From Chelatococcus asaccharovorans (GTDB taxonomy: Bacteria; Pseudomonadota; Alphaproteobacteria; Rhizobiales; Beijerinckiaceae): 64,000 nucleotides of DNA. Positions 1 through 8,464 of this stretch are shown here, in pieces (within the stretch, counting starts at the first letter, position 1; every line of letters begins with the position of its first letter). The notes beneath the pieces are model-generated. The model was not told the DNA's origin and made no database searches. It saw only the letters and a program-made list of their open reading frames with translations. The position numbers and the translations under genes were made by a program. The stretch is taken from positions 694,501 to 758,500 of the forward strand of contig NZ_QJJK01000001.1 of NCBI RefSeq assembly GCF_003201475.1, in the 5' to 3' direction.

Positions 1-520
1 CGCTCATCGTCTCGACATCCGTGGGGCTCGCCGAGAATTCATAGTCGCCGATCAGGACGGCATAAGGCTCACCGCCGGGTGTGCCGAATTCATCCTCGTA
101 GACTTTCTTGAAGACGACACTCTGGTCGAATTCGACGGCCGTTGTGAGAGCCTTGTGCAGCTCGGCCTTGGTGACGTTCATCACCCTTATCTTGAGATTG
201 CTTCCCGTCTCGGAATTCATGACGAGGTGATGCAGCCCGCGCCACGACCCTTCCAGCTTCTGGAAGGCCGGATGCTGCGTGATGGCGGCAAGCTGGCGCG
301 ACAATTCCTGATCGATGCGCTCGATCGCCGCGCCCATGGTGCGAACCAGATTGCGATCGTAAGTGACCGTTCCACGCATCGCCTCGCGCATCAAGGTCCG
401 CATCAGTTCCGTCGCACGGTCAGGATCCGTCTGACGCGTCGCCACGACGATCTGCCCAAGCATGCCTCTGTCGGCAATTTCAGGAGACAGAACTTCAACT
501 TTCGTCTCTTCATCGGACAT
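1..520 (-). CDS. tssC: T6SS contractile sheath large subunit TssC (VipB/ImpC), 3' part outside window
   Basis: TssC forms the contractile sheath of the type VI secretion system with TssB; the sheath surrounds the Hcp tube and drives it out of the cell. Only the first 173 codons are present, against roughly 490-500 residues for the family, because the gene runs off the left edge. The visible part has the family N-terminus: an acidic start, a helical stretch, then FQKLEGSWRGLHHLV and a segment ending PYAVLIGDYEFS. The ATG at 518-520 has a GGAAGG Shine-Dalgarno and lies 5 nt after the tssB stop, so the two are co-translated. Identification rests on these conserved segments and on the adjacent tssB. 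Confidence 0.95.
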   Translation of the reverse strand, partial: MSDEETKVEVLSPEIADRGMLGQIVVATRQTDPDRATELMRTLMREAMRGTVTYDRNLVRTMGAAIERIDQELSRQLAAITQHPAFQKLEGSWRGLHHLVMNSETGSNLKIRVMNVTKAELHKALTTAVEFDQSVVFKKVYEDEFGTPGGEPYAVLIGDYEFSASPTDVETMS

Positions 521-525
521 TGTGA

Positions 526-1044
526 TTATTCCTTCCCGGCGGTGGGATTATCGATGCCAAGCTCCGACGTGAGGGCCAGCATTTTCTCCTCACTCTGCAG
601 GACATCCTCCAGCAGCGCCTCAAGATCCGTCGAGCGGTCGATCTTTCCCATGAGATCACGCAGGTGGTTGCGCGCTTCGAGCAGGCGCCGCAGCGGTTCG
701 ATCTGCGCGACGATGCTGGCCGGTTCGAAATCCTCCATCGTGCGAAAGGCGAGATCGACTGAAAAGCTCTCTTCTTCCCCGGTCAGCGTATTGTCGACGC
801 GCAACGTCAATGCAGGTGCCATCCGCGCCATGACATCACTGAAATTGTCCCGATCGATCTGCACGAACTTGCGCTCGCGCAGCGGCGGCAGCGATGCCGC
901 CGCGTCGCCTGAGTAATCACCCATGACGCCAACGACGAACGGAAGTTCCTTCCGAACGACAGCTCCCTCGATCTCGACATCATAGGTAATATGCACGCGC
1001 GGTTTGCGTACACGTGACAGTTTCTGATGAATTCCATCCGCCAT
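526..1044 (-). CDS. tssB: T6SS contractile sheath small subunit TssB (VipA/ImpB)
   Basis: The 172-residue product matches TssB, the small sheath subunit that pairs with TssC. Family features seen are the N-terminal KLSRVRKPRVHITYDVE segment, the PFVVGVMGDYSG motif near residues 35-47, and the ERKFVQIDRDNF segment before the helical C-terminal half. Length is normal for the family. A GAGGAG Shine-Dalgarno precedes the ATG. It is followed after 5 nt by tssC and preceded by a 168-bp gap to tssA, where a separate promoter could lie, although I could not fix one. Confidence 0.96.
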   Translation of the reverse strand: MADGIHQKLSRVRKPRVHITYDVEIEGAVVRKELPFVVGVMGDYSGDAAASLPPLRERKFVQIDRDNFSDVMARMAPALTLRVDNTLTGEEESFSVDLAFRTMEDFEPASIVAQIEPLRRLLEARNHLRDLMGKIDRSTDLEALLEDVLQSEEKMLALTSELGIDNPTAGKE

Positions 1045-1212
1045 TGCGAACTCCTCACGTCATTACGGCTTCTGCGCCCTTGCCTGGCGCGCACTTGTCT
1101 TGACGAATCCTGAAACGTGGACGTTCCGGTGACATAGGACACGCCGCATTATCGCACGTTGCCCAACCAGCGGATGGGTCCGGAACCCGCTCCACGTTTC
1201 CTGTCCGATGCA

Positions 1213-2337
1213 CTATTCACCGTCATCGTCGGCCTGCCTGACACCCGCGGCCATCAGGAATCGGCGGCGGGCCTGTCCATCAGGAATGAGCTCCGGCAAA
1301 AGATCGATCAGCGGCAGACGCGCGCGCCTCACAGCCTCCTCCAACGTGTAGGAAATCAGTGAATGCGGCTCGATCCGCCGGAGATAGGCGGCGATGCTCA
1401 GGATTTCCGCGAGCGCGGCCTCTCGGCTTGCGTAGACTCCGTCGGCCGGGCGGCAGGAGTCGCCGGACGATGGCGTGCTTCCCACCGGCGCGTTGTCTGC
1501 GGTGGCGATCACGCCCCCCTCCGGCGCGAGACCGAGATAACGACAAGCTTCACGTGCCTCTTCCAAGACGTCCACGATCTGCCGCAGCGAAGGCGCCGCC
1601 TCCCCGGCGGCCCGGTCCAGCGCCGCACCTGCGGCCTGCACGGCGGCATGCGCTTCGACGATGGCGCTGAAGATCTCATGGCGTTCGTTCGCGGGCAGCG
1701 CGCGCGCTGCGGACACGATGTCCTCGAGGCTGAAGCCGGCCTCAGCCATCGCCGCCTCGCGCGCCGCGACAGGCGTCAGGCGCTCGATGCGGGCGGCGCA
1801 CTGATAGTGCCATAACGTGAAAGCGCCTCCCATGGAGGGGATGAGCGGCACCATCCGGATCGGCGCGATGATGGCTCCCTCCGTCCCCTCGCCATTGAGG
1901 CCGGCAACGGCGGAAAGCCTGCGCTGCAAGCCGTCCCCGTCCGGCAGCGGATGAAGATCGTCCCAGAAGCTATCGACGAGCCCCGCGATCACGCGGAAGC
2001 CATCACGCAGCCCCTGGAAGCCCCGCAGCCTCAGCAGGGCCTCGCTCAGCCAGGCAGCAACCTCGAGATCCTTGCTCGTCTCCCCGAGCAATTGGGCCGC
2101 CTGCGCTGCGACGCCCCGCCAAGCCTGGGTCGCTTCCACCCGCCCCGCATCGACGTCCTCCTCCTCATACACCGCGCGACGCTCCGCCGCGCGCGCCGCC
2201 GCGCGGGCATCCCGCAACATGTGATAGCTGGCCGAGAGCGCGCCATCAGCCCGCAGGTCGGCGCCGGCCGGCGCTTCGCCGGCTAAAGGGGCGACGATCG
2301 TTGCGATGTCCAATGCGGCGGCTGTCATTCCGGTCAC
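1213..2337 (-). CDS. tssA: T6SS baseplate/tail cap protein TssA (ImpA N-terminal domain)
   Basis: TssA proteins prime and cap growing T6SS tails and contact the baseplate and membrane complex. The 374-residue product has the ImpA_N signature: APLAGEAPAGADLR near the N-terminus, then SKDLEVAAWLSEALLRLRGFQGL and SFWDDLHPLPDGD (roughly residues 90-155). The C-terminus has a short helical module (LRRIEPHSLISYTLEEAVRR, then LLPELIPD), as in the shorter TssA class. The start at 2337 overlaps the end of the upstream DUF6931-like gene by 4 nt, indicating translational coupling; a second ATG lies 9 nt downstream. Confidence 0.93.
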   Translation of the reverse strand: MTGMTAAALDIATIVAPLAGEAPAGADLRADGALSASYHMLRDARAAARAAERRAVYEEEDVDAGRVEATQAWRGVAAQAAQLLGETSKDLEVAAWLSEALLRLRGFQGLRDGFRVIAGLVDSFWDDLHPLPDGDGLQRRLSAVAGLNGEGTEGAIIAPIRMVPLIPSMGGAFTLWHYQCAARIERLTPVAAREAAMAEAGFSLEDIVSAARALPANERHEIFSAIVEAHAAVQAAGAALDRAAGEAAPSLRQIVDVLEEAREACRYLGLAPEGGVIATADNAPVGSTPSSGDSCRPADGVYASREAALAEILSIAAYLRRIEPHSLISYTLEEAVRRARLPLIDLLPELIPDGQARRRFLMAAGVRQADDDGE

Positions 2338-2939
2338 GTCCTGGAGTCCGGCGGAAGGTCCCGACCGTCCCCACCACGGGCGATATCGAGGGCCTCCAGC
2401 ACCGCCAGCCGATAGGTCTCCGCGATCGGCCCTGCATGGCGGCCGAGCGCTCCCAACAGCACCGCGGCCCCCACCGCCGTCGGCGCGAGCCGCGCATCAG
2501 GCGGGATCTCCGGCGCATCCGGCTGTGCGAGATTACCCGTCCAATAGGCTGCAAGCGCCGCATAGCCGGCCGCGCCTTCGCACCCCACGGCCTCGGCGCC
2601 CGCCAGACAGGCGCGGCGCCTCTCCTCGCAGGGCCCACGCACCCAGGCCTCAGCCGCCTCAATCGCGTTCAATTCCAACCTCCCGTCGCGGCCCATGTCG
2701 CCAAGCGCGCGGCGCGCGGAGAGACAGGCCCACCAGGCGCCTTCCCGCCGAGGCAGGGCGAAAGCCAGGAAGCGGATCGCATCCGGCCACAGGACAGCGT
2801 CGATCAGCCGCGCGAGATAGGCCGGCGCCGACCAGACGCCATCGAGGCCCAGGGACAGCGCCGGGCCGGCAATCCCCGCATCCTCAACACAAGCTGCCGG
2901 GGATACATCTGCAATCTTGAACAAACGATCGAAGTTCAC
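2334..2939 (-). CDS. T6SS-linked DUF6931-like protein of unknown function
   Basis: The 201-residue product has no catalytic motif that I can see. It is helical and alanine-rich, with a distinctive AIRFLAFALPRREGAWWACLSAR segment near residues 54-76 that recalls the DUF6931 family, which I associate from memory with T6SS loci. It lies between vgrG and tssA and shares a 4-nt overlap with tssA, so it is probably made together with the baseplate parts. The start is a GTG at 2939 behind a GAGG Shine-Dalgarno. A chaperone or adaptor role for spike or cargo is inference from position only. The family assignment is moderate. Confidence 0.75.
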   Translation of the reverse strand: MNFDRLFKIADVSPAACVEDAGIAGPALSLGLDGVWSAPAYLARLIDAVLWPDAIRFLAFALPRREGAWWACLSARRALGDMGRDGRLELNAIEAAEAWVRGPCEERRRACLAGAEAVGCEGAAGYAALAAYWTGNLAQPDAPEIPPDARLAPTAVGAAVLLGALGRHAGPIAETYRLAVLEALDIARGGDGRDLPPDSRT

Positions 2940-2979
2940 AGAACTACCTCAATCAGAACTTATCCAATATTCACTTATC

Positions 2980-4830
2980 TCAGTTGATGCGCACAATTCC
3001 CCCCTTGAGGACGAGGAACGACGTGCCATTCACGTTGGTCAGCTCGCCGTCAATATCGATATTTGTCGTCCCTCGAATGGTGACCGCGGCCGCCCTTATC
3101 TCTATCCCGCTCGGCGATAGTTCAATGGCACTTTCCCCACAAGACAATGTAATCGAGCGCGCCGCGTCCAACGTATAGTTCCCCTCACGAACAGAGACGC
3201 TGCCATTTCCTTTCGCGATGACGACGCTGTCGCTACCGTTATTTACGGTTAAACTGCGATCGTGATCGATACAAATCGACTGATCATGTCCAACTGTGAT
3301 CGTCTCGTCGTGGACCGTCTCGCGGCGGCTGTCGCGCTCCGCCCTGATCCACACTTCCTCACTGCCCTTCTTGTCGTCAAAGCGCAGGATATTCGCATTG
3401 CTCAACTGCCCGCCAGGCGTCGTGCGCGTCACGATACCGGACTGCGTTTTCGCCGAAGGCAACGCCCAGGGGGGATGGTTGTCACCATTGTAGACGCTGC
3501 CGGTCACCAGCGGTTGATCGGGATTGCCCTCCAGAAACTGAACCACGACCTCCTGGCCAACCCGCGGGATGAAGATGGCCCCCCATCGATTGCCAGCGAC
3601 AGGTTGCATGACACGAATCCAGCAGGAGCTGTGCTCATCGCGCTTGCCGTCGCGATCCCAGTGGAACTGAACTTTGATACGGCCGTAGGCATCACAGACG
3701 ATTTCCTCGCCCGCTTCGCCGACGACCGTCGCGGTCTGGGGTCCGGGCATCGGCGGCCGCTCGCGCAGTGGCGGCCGAAAACGCGTGTCGATGGGGATAG
3801 CCCGAAAGCTGTTGCGATAGAATGCGCTGCCCCCCTCGGGCAAGGCATCCCCGGCCGCCGCCTCGTGGCTGACCGCCGTCACCGCCCAGGTCCCGCCGCG
3901 TTCCGCACTGACCGGATGCCGCGAGAGCCTGCACCGCACACCCGGCGCGAGACGCGCATAGAGGCTCTCGCCGTGGGCGCCGCGAAAGCCGCACTCCTCA
4001 CGTTCGATACCGCAACTCGCGCCTTCGGCCGCCAATCCCTCCCGCAGGGGCAGACCGCTGTAATGGTAGGACTCGATCGACGCCGTCGGCTCGATCCGAT
4101 GATGCGCCGTCGCAGTCTCGCGAACGGTCGCGGAAGGCTTCAGCTCATCGAAGCCGCCCAGCGTGTAGCGCCCCAGCTGCGCCGCGAAGCCTGCATGCCA
4201 CGCGGTCAAGCCACCGCCGATGGGCGCATTGGCACTGAATTCGATGTCTCCGTCGGCGTGATCCGGAAAGCTCGCGCTGTCATCCCCGATGACCATGACA
4301 TGCCGGCCGCGCTCGTGACGGAAGTAATAGAAGAACCCGTCTTCGGCCAGGATTCGCTCCACGAATTCGCGTGTTGTCTCACCATATTGGACGATATAGC
4401 CGCGAACGCGCTGTTTTCCCGATACAAGGCACTCGATATCGTGACCGTGATCCCTCTGGAGGATACGCTTCACGACATCGATCACCGTGATGTCCTGGAA
4501 GACGCGATTGTCATGGGATCGCTGCAGGAGAGCAAGACGTGGCACGACCGTGAGCGCCACATGACGCTGACCACGACCGGCGAGATCCCCGAGCCGAAAG
4601 TCCCGCACTACGCCGGAAAAGATCCGCTCCTGACCAGCAGGATTTGCCACGAACACCGTGATAACCTTTCCGAGCAGAACCTCGGGCTCGAGAACTTCTC
4701 TGGACGACAGCGCCCCGACCCGCAGATCGAAGGGACATGACAGGGCTTCATCGCACCGCAAAGAGTAAGGCGAGAGGAAGCCCTGCTCCGACGGCCCTTC
4801 AATGCGCATCCAGGGCTCAGATGCGGTCAC
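2980..4830 (-). CDS. vgrG: T6SS spike protein VgrG (TssI)
   Basis: VgrG trimers form the spike at the head of the Hcp tube. The 616-residue product shows the gp27-like N-terminal part (LVSGKQRVRGYIVQYGETTREFVERILAEDGFFYYF near residues 140-175), the gp5-like OB region (GRIKVQFHWDRDGK, SSCWIRVMQPVAGNRWG, IPRVGQEVVVQFLEGNPDQPLVTGSVYNG), and a short repetitive beta C-terminus ending near the conserved core. There is no long C-terminal extension, so this is a non-evolved VgrG whose cargo must be separate. The GTG at 4830 lies 12 nt after hcp without a clear Shine-Dalgarno; an ATG at 4809 is the alternative. Confidence 0.96.
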   Translation of the reverse strand: MTASEPWMRIEGPSEQGFLSPYSLRCDEALSCPFDLRVGALSSREVLEPEVLLGKVITVFVANPAGQERIFSGVVRDFRLGDLAGRGQRHVALTVVPRLALLQRSHDNRVFQDITVIDVVKRILQRDHGHDIECLVSGKQRVRGYIVQYGETTREFVERILAEDGFFYYFRHERGRHVMVIGDDSASFPDHADGDIEFSANAPIGGGLTAWHAGFAAQLGRYTLGGFDELKPSATVRETATAHHRIEPTASIESYHYSGLPLREGLAAEGASCGIEREECGFRGAHGESLYARLAPGVRCRLSRHPVSAERGGTWAVTAVSHEAAAGDALPEGGSAFYRNSFRAIPIDTRFRPPLRERPPMPGPQTATVVGEAGEEIVCDAYGRIKVQFHWDRDGKRDEHSSCWIRVMQPVAGNRWGAIFIPRVGQEVVVQFLEGNPDQPLVTGSVYNGDNHPPWALPSAKTQSGIVTRTTPGGQLSNANILRFDDKKGSEEVWIRAERDSRRETVHDETITVGHDQSICIDHDRSLTVNNGSDSVVIAKGNGSVSVREGNYTLDAARSITLSCGESAIELSPSGIEIRAAAVTIRGTTNIDIDGELTNVNGTSFLVLKGGIVRIN

Positions 4831-4842
4831 AGCGATACGAAC

Positions 4843-5310
4843 TCAGGCCGCCGCGGCGACATCGAAGGAACCGACTATATTCGTTCCCGGCTTATTGTCG
4901 GAACCCATCGTCGTGTATTTTATTTCCAGCTTAGTGAATGAGATCGATATACTTTCTTCATCCTCACCATTACCCCGCCCGGTGAAGCTGTATGCCGATA
5001 TAATCGCGTTCTGGAGTTCGATCCTCAGGTAGGGTGTCTTGCCCGACATCAGGAATATCAATTCAATTTTAAACGCATCCTTCACCTTGGCTGCATGCTC
5101 GAACAGCGCCGGCGAGCCTCCATCGACCCTTCTACGAATATGCACATCGCTGAGATTGGCCTCGCCGGCCTCGCGATTGGCCGTATTGCCCACCTTCTGA
5201 CTGACATAGCGGGCAACGCCCCATTCGACGCTTGCCACATCGAGCGCATCCTTATAATCAGGATTAGTCGCCGAACCCTTTATCTTTTCGTGCTTGAGAT
5301 ATATCGTCAT
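4843..5310 (-). CDS. hcp: T6SS inner tube protein Hcp (TssD)
   Basis: Hcp hexamers stack into the tube that is fired by the sheath and can carry small effectors. The 155-residue product is family-sized. It shows the typical alternating beta pattern: a DVASVEWGVAR strand, VHIRRRVDGGSPALFEHAAK, then IELQNAIISAYSF and SISFTKLEIKYT. It starts the hcp-vgrG-DUF6931-tssA-tssB-tssC series on this strand. About 200 bp of notably AT-rich DNA precede it (5311-5508), a likely site for its own promoter. Base use in hcp and the 3' part of vgrG is more AT-rich than in most of the window. Confidence 0.95.
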   Translation of the reverse strand: MTIYLKHEKIKGSATNPDYKDALDVASVEWGVARYVSQKVGNTANREAGEANLSDVHIRRRVDGGSPALFEHAAKVKDAFKIELIFLMSGKTPYLRIELQNAIISAYSFTGRGNGEDEESISISFTKLEIKYTTMGSDNKPGTNIVGSFDVAAAA

Positions 5311-5508
5311 GCAGTCGATCCCACAGTAAAAACCAGATCAGATTGAAGGATATTATTTCATGGATCAAAATTCATCTTAAAATTTGCGACTGCAATAGAG
5401 TGCGCGCAGGATGCGATATAACGAAGATATACTCAAAAAACATTCTATTTTATAATATCTACTGACTGCCGCCGGCAATTCAGCAGAAGACGGATTCCTT
5501 CCCCGTCA

Positions 5509-6672
5509 TCACCCCCGATCAACCCGGCCCGGCCCCGCCAGCAGCAGAACATGGTTGTCGTAGCATATGGTGGAGCGGCGATGGATACGCAGATACCAGG
5601 GATGGTGCGAAGCCTCATGGCGTATATGCCAACCGAGCGCCGCGATATGCTGGCGCAGGAGGGCCTCCGCATCAGACGCCGCCGCGAAGGACCGGTCGCG
5701 CGCACCGCTGCTCTCGCCCGCGGGCGTGGCAGCATCGCTCCAGTCGTAGGGAAGACTTACGACCGCCAGACTGCTGTCACCCAGCATCTCGCGCAGAGCC
5801 GCAAGCGCCTGAGCAGGGTTCGCCAGGCAATCCAGCAGATTGAGAGCTGCCAGAAACGCGAAGGACGCGGGCAGGAAAGGCGGATGATGCACATCGGCAA
5901 CCCAGAAATCCACGCGCTCCCGGCCAGGAAACGACACGGGGACCGTTTGCATCCTGAACCGGCTACCGATGTCGCGCAGCGGATATGTCACCGCGCTCTC
6001 CGTGAGCGCCTGCCGCGCCAGGCGGAGCAAGGGGATATTGATGTCTATGCCAAGTACGAGCCCTTCCGTACGCGCGGCCAGGGCGAAGGTCGCACGCCCG
6101 GCCGCACAGCCGGCATCCAGGGCCGCCCCCGCCGGCAGCGCCTCTACACCGGCGAGGCCAGCCGCCAGACATCGCAGCACGCCGCCAGGTCCTCCCCCCG
6201 CATCTGGTCCTCCCCTCGCAACAGATCCTCCACCCGCATCAGGTCCTCCCCCCACATCAGGTCCTCCACCCGCCTCAGGTCGCGCCGCCGCAACCTCGCC
6301 GCCGCCGTAGTGGTCCCAGCCATAGACCGAGAGATGCCGCTGCATGGCCGGGAACCAACCGGACTGCGCGAAGGCTTCGCCAAACCAGGCCTGCAGTTCG
6401 TTCGGCCAGCGCTGGGGCAAGAGGCCATAGACGAGATGATCGGCCATAAAGCGGGCGGGGTCCGGCAGCAGGATGGGCAGGCCTTCGATAATCGGATAGC
6501 CGGCGGCACATTCCGGGCAGCGGATGAGCCCGGCCAGGACATCATCGTCCGCGCGCTGCCCATCTTGCAGCAAACGCAACGGCGCCGGCGGCGGGCCCGC
6601 GACATCCTTCCGCCATTGCATCAGGCAAGACGGGCAGCGTGGCGACAAGGTTTCGAAATGCGCGAGCCGCAT
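5509..6672 (-). CDS. T6SS-linked zinc-ribbon (Trm112-like) plus SAM-dependent methyltransferase
   Basis: The 387-residue product has two parts. The N-terminus carries CPSC (13-16) and CPEC (52-55) followed by a YPIIEGLPILLPD segment, which matches the Trm112/YcaR-type zinc ribbon. The C-terminal half is a class I methyltransferase with a SAM motif I (ALDAGCAAGRATFAL), an acidic motif II (VLGIDIN) and LNLLDCLANP further on. A Gly-Pro-Asp-rich linker built from five 18-nt repeats joins them. It lies between hcp and the PAAR gene on the same strand, so a link to the T6SS is likely, but neither substrate nor role is known to me. Possibilities are modification of cargo or of a T6SS part. Confidence 0.85.
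   Translation of the reverse strand: MRLAHFETLSPRCPSCLMQWRKDVAGPPPAPLRLLQDGQRADDDVLAGLIRCPECAAGYPIIEGLPILLPDPARFMADHLVYGLLPQRWPNELQAWFGEAFAQSGWFPAMQRHLSVYGWDHYGGGEVAAARPEAGGGPDVGGGPDAGGGSVARGGPDAGGGPGGVLRCLAAGLAGVEALPAGAALDAGCAAGRATFALAARTEGLVLGIDINIPLLRLARQALTESAVTYPLRDIGSRFRMQTVPVSFPGRERVDFWVADVHHPPFLPASFAFLAALNLLDCLANPAQALAALREMLGDSSLAVVSLPYDWSDAATPAGESSGARDRSFAAASDAEALLRQHIAALGWHIRHEASHHPWYLRIHRRSTICYDNHVLLLAGPGRVDRG
6190..6279. repeat. Five-copy 18-bp tandem repeat inside the T6SS methyltransferase gene
   Basis: Five consecutive 18-bp units beginning TCCTCC on the + strand (starts 6190, 6208, 6226, 6244, 6262) differ by a few bases each. Read in the gene's frame they encode degenerate GGGPDA-type hexapeptides (with PDV and SVA variants) in the linker between zinc ribbon and methyltransferase. 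Because 18 is a multiple of three, gain or loss of a unit keeps the frame, so linker length could vary between strains. Confidence 0.9.
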
Positions 6673-6680
6673 GGCAGGGG

Positions 6681-6893
6681 TCAGGACCCGTTCAACCGGT
6701 CAGCACGGCGGCAGGCGATCGGTCCGGACGTGTCGGAGCCGCGCCCGTGGACGCCATTCGGCCGGCCCGCCCTCCGCGACGCGCGTTTCGGATCGGATGA
6801 CCACATCCTGCCGCGGAACAGGCCGCCACCCGCGGCGCCGATCCGCACGCGCGGTGTCAGGGCCCCCACCGCCGACACATCGTCCGTCATGTC
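6681..6893 (-). CDS. Small hypothetical ORF between PAAR gene and T6SS methyltransferase
   Basis: A 70-residue reading frame starts at an ATG with a good AGGAGAAACGAC Shine-Dalgarno, 61 nt after the PAAR stop, and ends 8 nt before the methyltransferase start. The product starts MTDDVSAVGALTPRVRIG and turns Arg/Gly-rich, without motifs I recognise. The frame of its second half looks less protein-like than an alternative frame (DVVIRSETRVAEGG), so it could be a real gene with a frameshift, a remnant, or only a leader. Its place inside the operon and its ribosome site are the only support. Confidence 0.35.
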   Translation of the reverse strand, partial: DMTDDVSAVGALTPRVRIGAAGGGLFRGRMWSSDPKRASRRAGRPNGVHGRGSDTSGPIACRRADRLNGS

Positions 6894-6954
6894 GTTTCTC
6901 CTGGCCTCTCTTGTCCGCTTCACGGCTCGCTGCGATGACGGGCCGCGCGCGGCC

Positions 6955-7338
6955 TCAGCCTCCGATGAGCACCGTCGGACATCCCGGTGACTGGATGCGC
7001 CCTGTCGGCGCCGGGATGGGCGCAATGCAGGCGGCATGCAGGGTCTCGTCCCCCACGCGCGCGGCCGGCAACCCGCCGATGAACACGCTGGATGACGCGC
7101 CTGATACCACGCCCGGCCCACCCGGCAGACACCCCGCCATCACGCAGGGTGCTGACATGTCGCCGAGACGCACGGCCGGCCGGCCGCCAATGAGGACGCT
7201 GGGCTCGCCGTTCACGAGCGGCAGCAGCATTGCCGGATGCGCACAGGGCGTCGGCACAGGCGCCGCCGGATGAATCGGGGCATGGCAGTGGGGAGCGGTT
7301 TGGCGGACGAGATCGCCCATTCTCGCAGCAGCTGGCAT
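6955..7338 (-). CDS. PAAR-domain T6SS spike tip protein
   Basis: PAAR proteins sharpen the VgrG spike and connect cargo to it. The 127-residue product has repeated PAAR-type units: a first one near GRPAVRLGD and a second with the literal sequence GLPAARVGD followed by a conserved His/Cys pair (LHAAC), ending in TVLIGG. It is the first gene of the leftward T6SS series. I chose the ATG at 7338 because GGAG lies 9 nt upstream; an ATG at 7371 in frame lacks a Shine-Dalgarno. There is no extra C-terminal toxin domain. Confidence 0.88.
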   Translation of the reverse strand: MPAAARMGDLVRQTAPHCHAPIHPAAPVPTPCAHPAMLLPLVNGEPSVLIGGRPAVRLGDMSAPCVMAGCLPGGPGVVSGASSSVFIGGLPAARVGDETLHAACIAPIPAPTGRIQSPGCPTVLIGG

Positions 7339-7785
7339 CCAGGGCCTCCACACCTCGTCGAGCCGCAACATCCGGCCGAACAGCCATCGGCATCATAAGT
7401 ATATCATCCAACAAACTTATATATACTTCCTAATTTCCGCTTTACACCCGGCTATAAAGAAATATGCTCGCTTTCAACTCTATTGAAAGGGCGTTTCGCT
7501 GAGCGTCCTGTTTCATGCGCAAAATGAGATGCGAAACACTCATTCTCGTGATCGCGAGTGTTTATGGTTGGCCGTGCCATGCGGAAGACTGCGGATGCTG
7601 GACCACACATCCCTCGAAGATTCGACCGTATGCGCCGATGGTGCGTGAGCCATCGCGCGCCAACTCGGCGCGGACCCCTTTGGTGGCTGCCAATCGGTCG
7701 CGTCCCAAACGATGTTTCCCGAAAGGGTGTTTACCGGAAGGACATTCTTCGCGGGAGCCCTTCTGGCTGCACCAGAGGCGTCCGA
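7339..7785. promoter_or_regulatory. Divergent intergenic region between the two T6SS transcription units
   Basis: This 447-bp stretch separates the leftward PAAR-to-tssC series from the rightward tssJ-to-tssM series and must hold promoters for both. Bases about 7395-7500 are strongly AT-rich compared with the surroundings. No sigma-54 or other operator match could be fixed by eye. The half nearer tssJ (7500-7785) is GC-rich and has open frames in several registers but no convincing start or protein; it could be a long leader or decayed coding DNA. Confidence 0.5.
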
Positions 7786-8259
7786 ATGTCCGGGCAAGAG
7801 ATCAAGCAGTGCGTGATGACATGCCTCTTAGCCACCATTCTGGCCGGATGTGCCACAGCGGCTCCGCCCCGCCCGGCCATTTTACACGCAACTGTTGTTG
7901 CAGGGCTATCAGTGAACCCCGACGGTGATGGCCGCGCCTCGCCGGTCGTTGTCGAGATATTCGAGCTCTCTTCGCTAACGCCTTTCCAAGAGGCGGACTT
8001 CGATAGTCTTTATACGAAGGAAAAGCAGACATTAGGAGAAAATTTGCTAGCTACACATTCGACGATCGTCTCGCCAGGCGCGAGCAAAACCGTCACCGCC
8101 ACCATGGCCCCGCAGACGACGGCTCTCGGCGTTATCGCCGGCTTTGCCGATCTTGACGGATTGCAATGGCGGGGCGCGCTCCAGACGTTGCCCGGCAAGG
8201 ATGTGCGGGTTGCCATTGCCATCGACGGCGCCGGCATCACCGTCCGGCCGGTGCAATAG
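7786..8259 (+). CDS. tssJ: T6SS outer-membrane lipoprotein TssJ
   Basis: TssJ anchors the T6SS membrane complex to the outer membrane and binds TssM. The 157-residue product starts MSGQEIKQCVMTC and has a lipoprotein signal with lipobox LAGC, so the mature Cys follows LATILAG. The body carries the TssJ beta-sandwich pattern SPVVVEIFELSS, FQEADFDSLY, and PQTTALGVIAGFADLD before a final strand. The frame stays open upstream to 7558, but that part is Arg-rich and unlike a signal; starting at 7786 (or 7816) puts the lipobox at the right distance. It is followed by tssK, tssL and tssM. Confidence 0.88.
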   Translation: MSGQEIKQCVMTCLLATILAGCATAAPPRPAILHATVVAGLSVNPDGDGRASPVVVEIFELSSLTPFQEADFDSLYTKEKQTLGENLLATHSTIVSPGASKTVTATMAPQTTALGVIAGFADLDGLQWRGALQTLPGKDVRVAIAIDGAGITVRPVQ

Positions 8260-8464
8260 AGGCGGCTCATCTCGACTATGCTGCACAGGAGGCAAAGCCG
8301 GACGTCACTCAGATCCGCGAAGACATCCTCTTTGAGGCCGCTTCGGGTGCGCGCCGGAAACCTCGCCGCCCCTCATCTCGCAGTCCGAGACCAGTCCCAT
8401 GCGGGAGGTCGTTACTCACACACTTTTTGATACGGATAGTTTATATACGAGTCCATATACATAA

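Noticed and set aside
3262-4740. Long open frame antisense to vgrG
   Set aside because: It mirrors codon bias of the GC-rich vgrG gene, has no ribosome site or family motifs, and vgrG is certain on the other strand.
7558-7785. Upstream extension of the tssJ frame
   Set aside because: It would put the lipobox about 95 residues from the start; the later start gives a normal lipoprotein signal.
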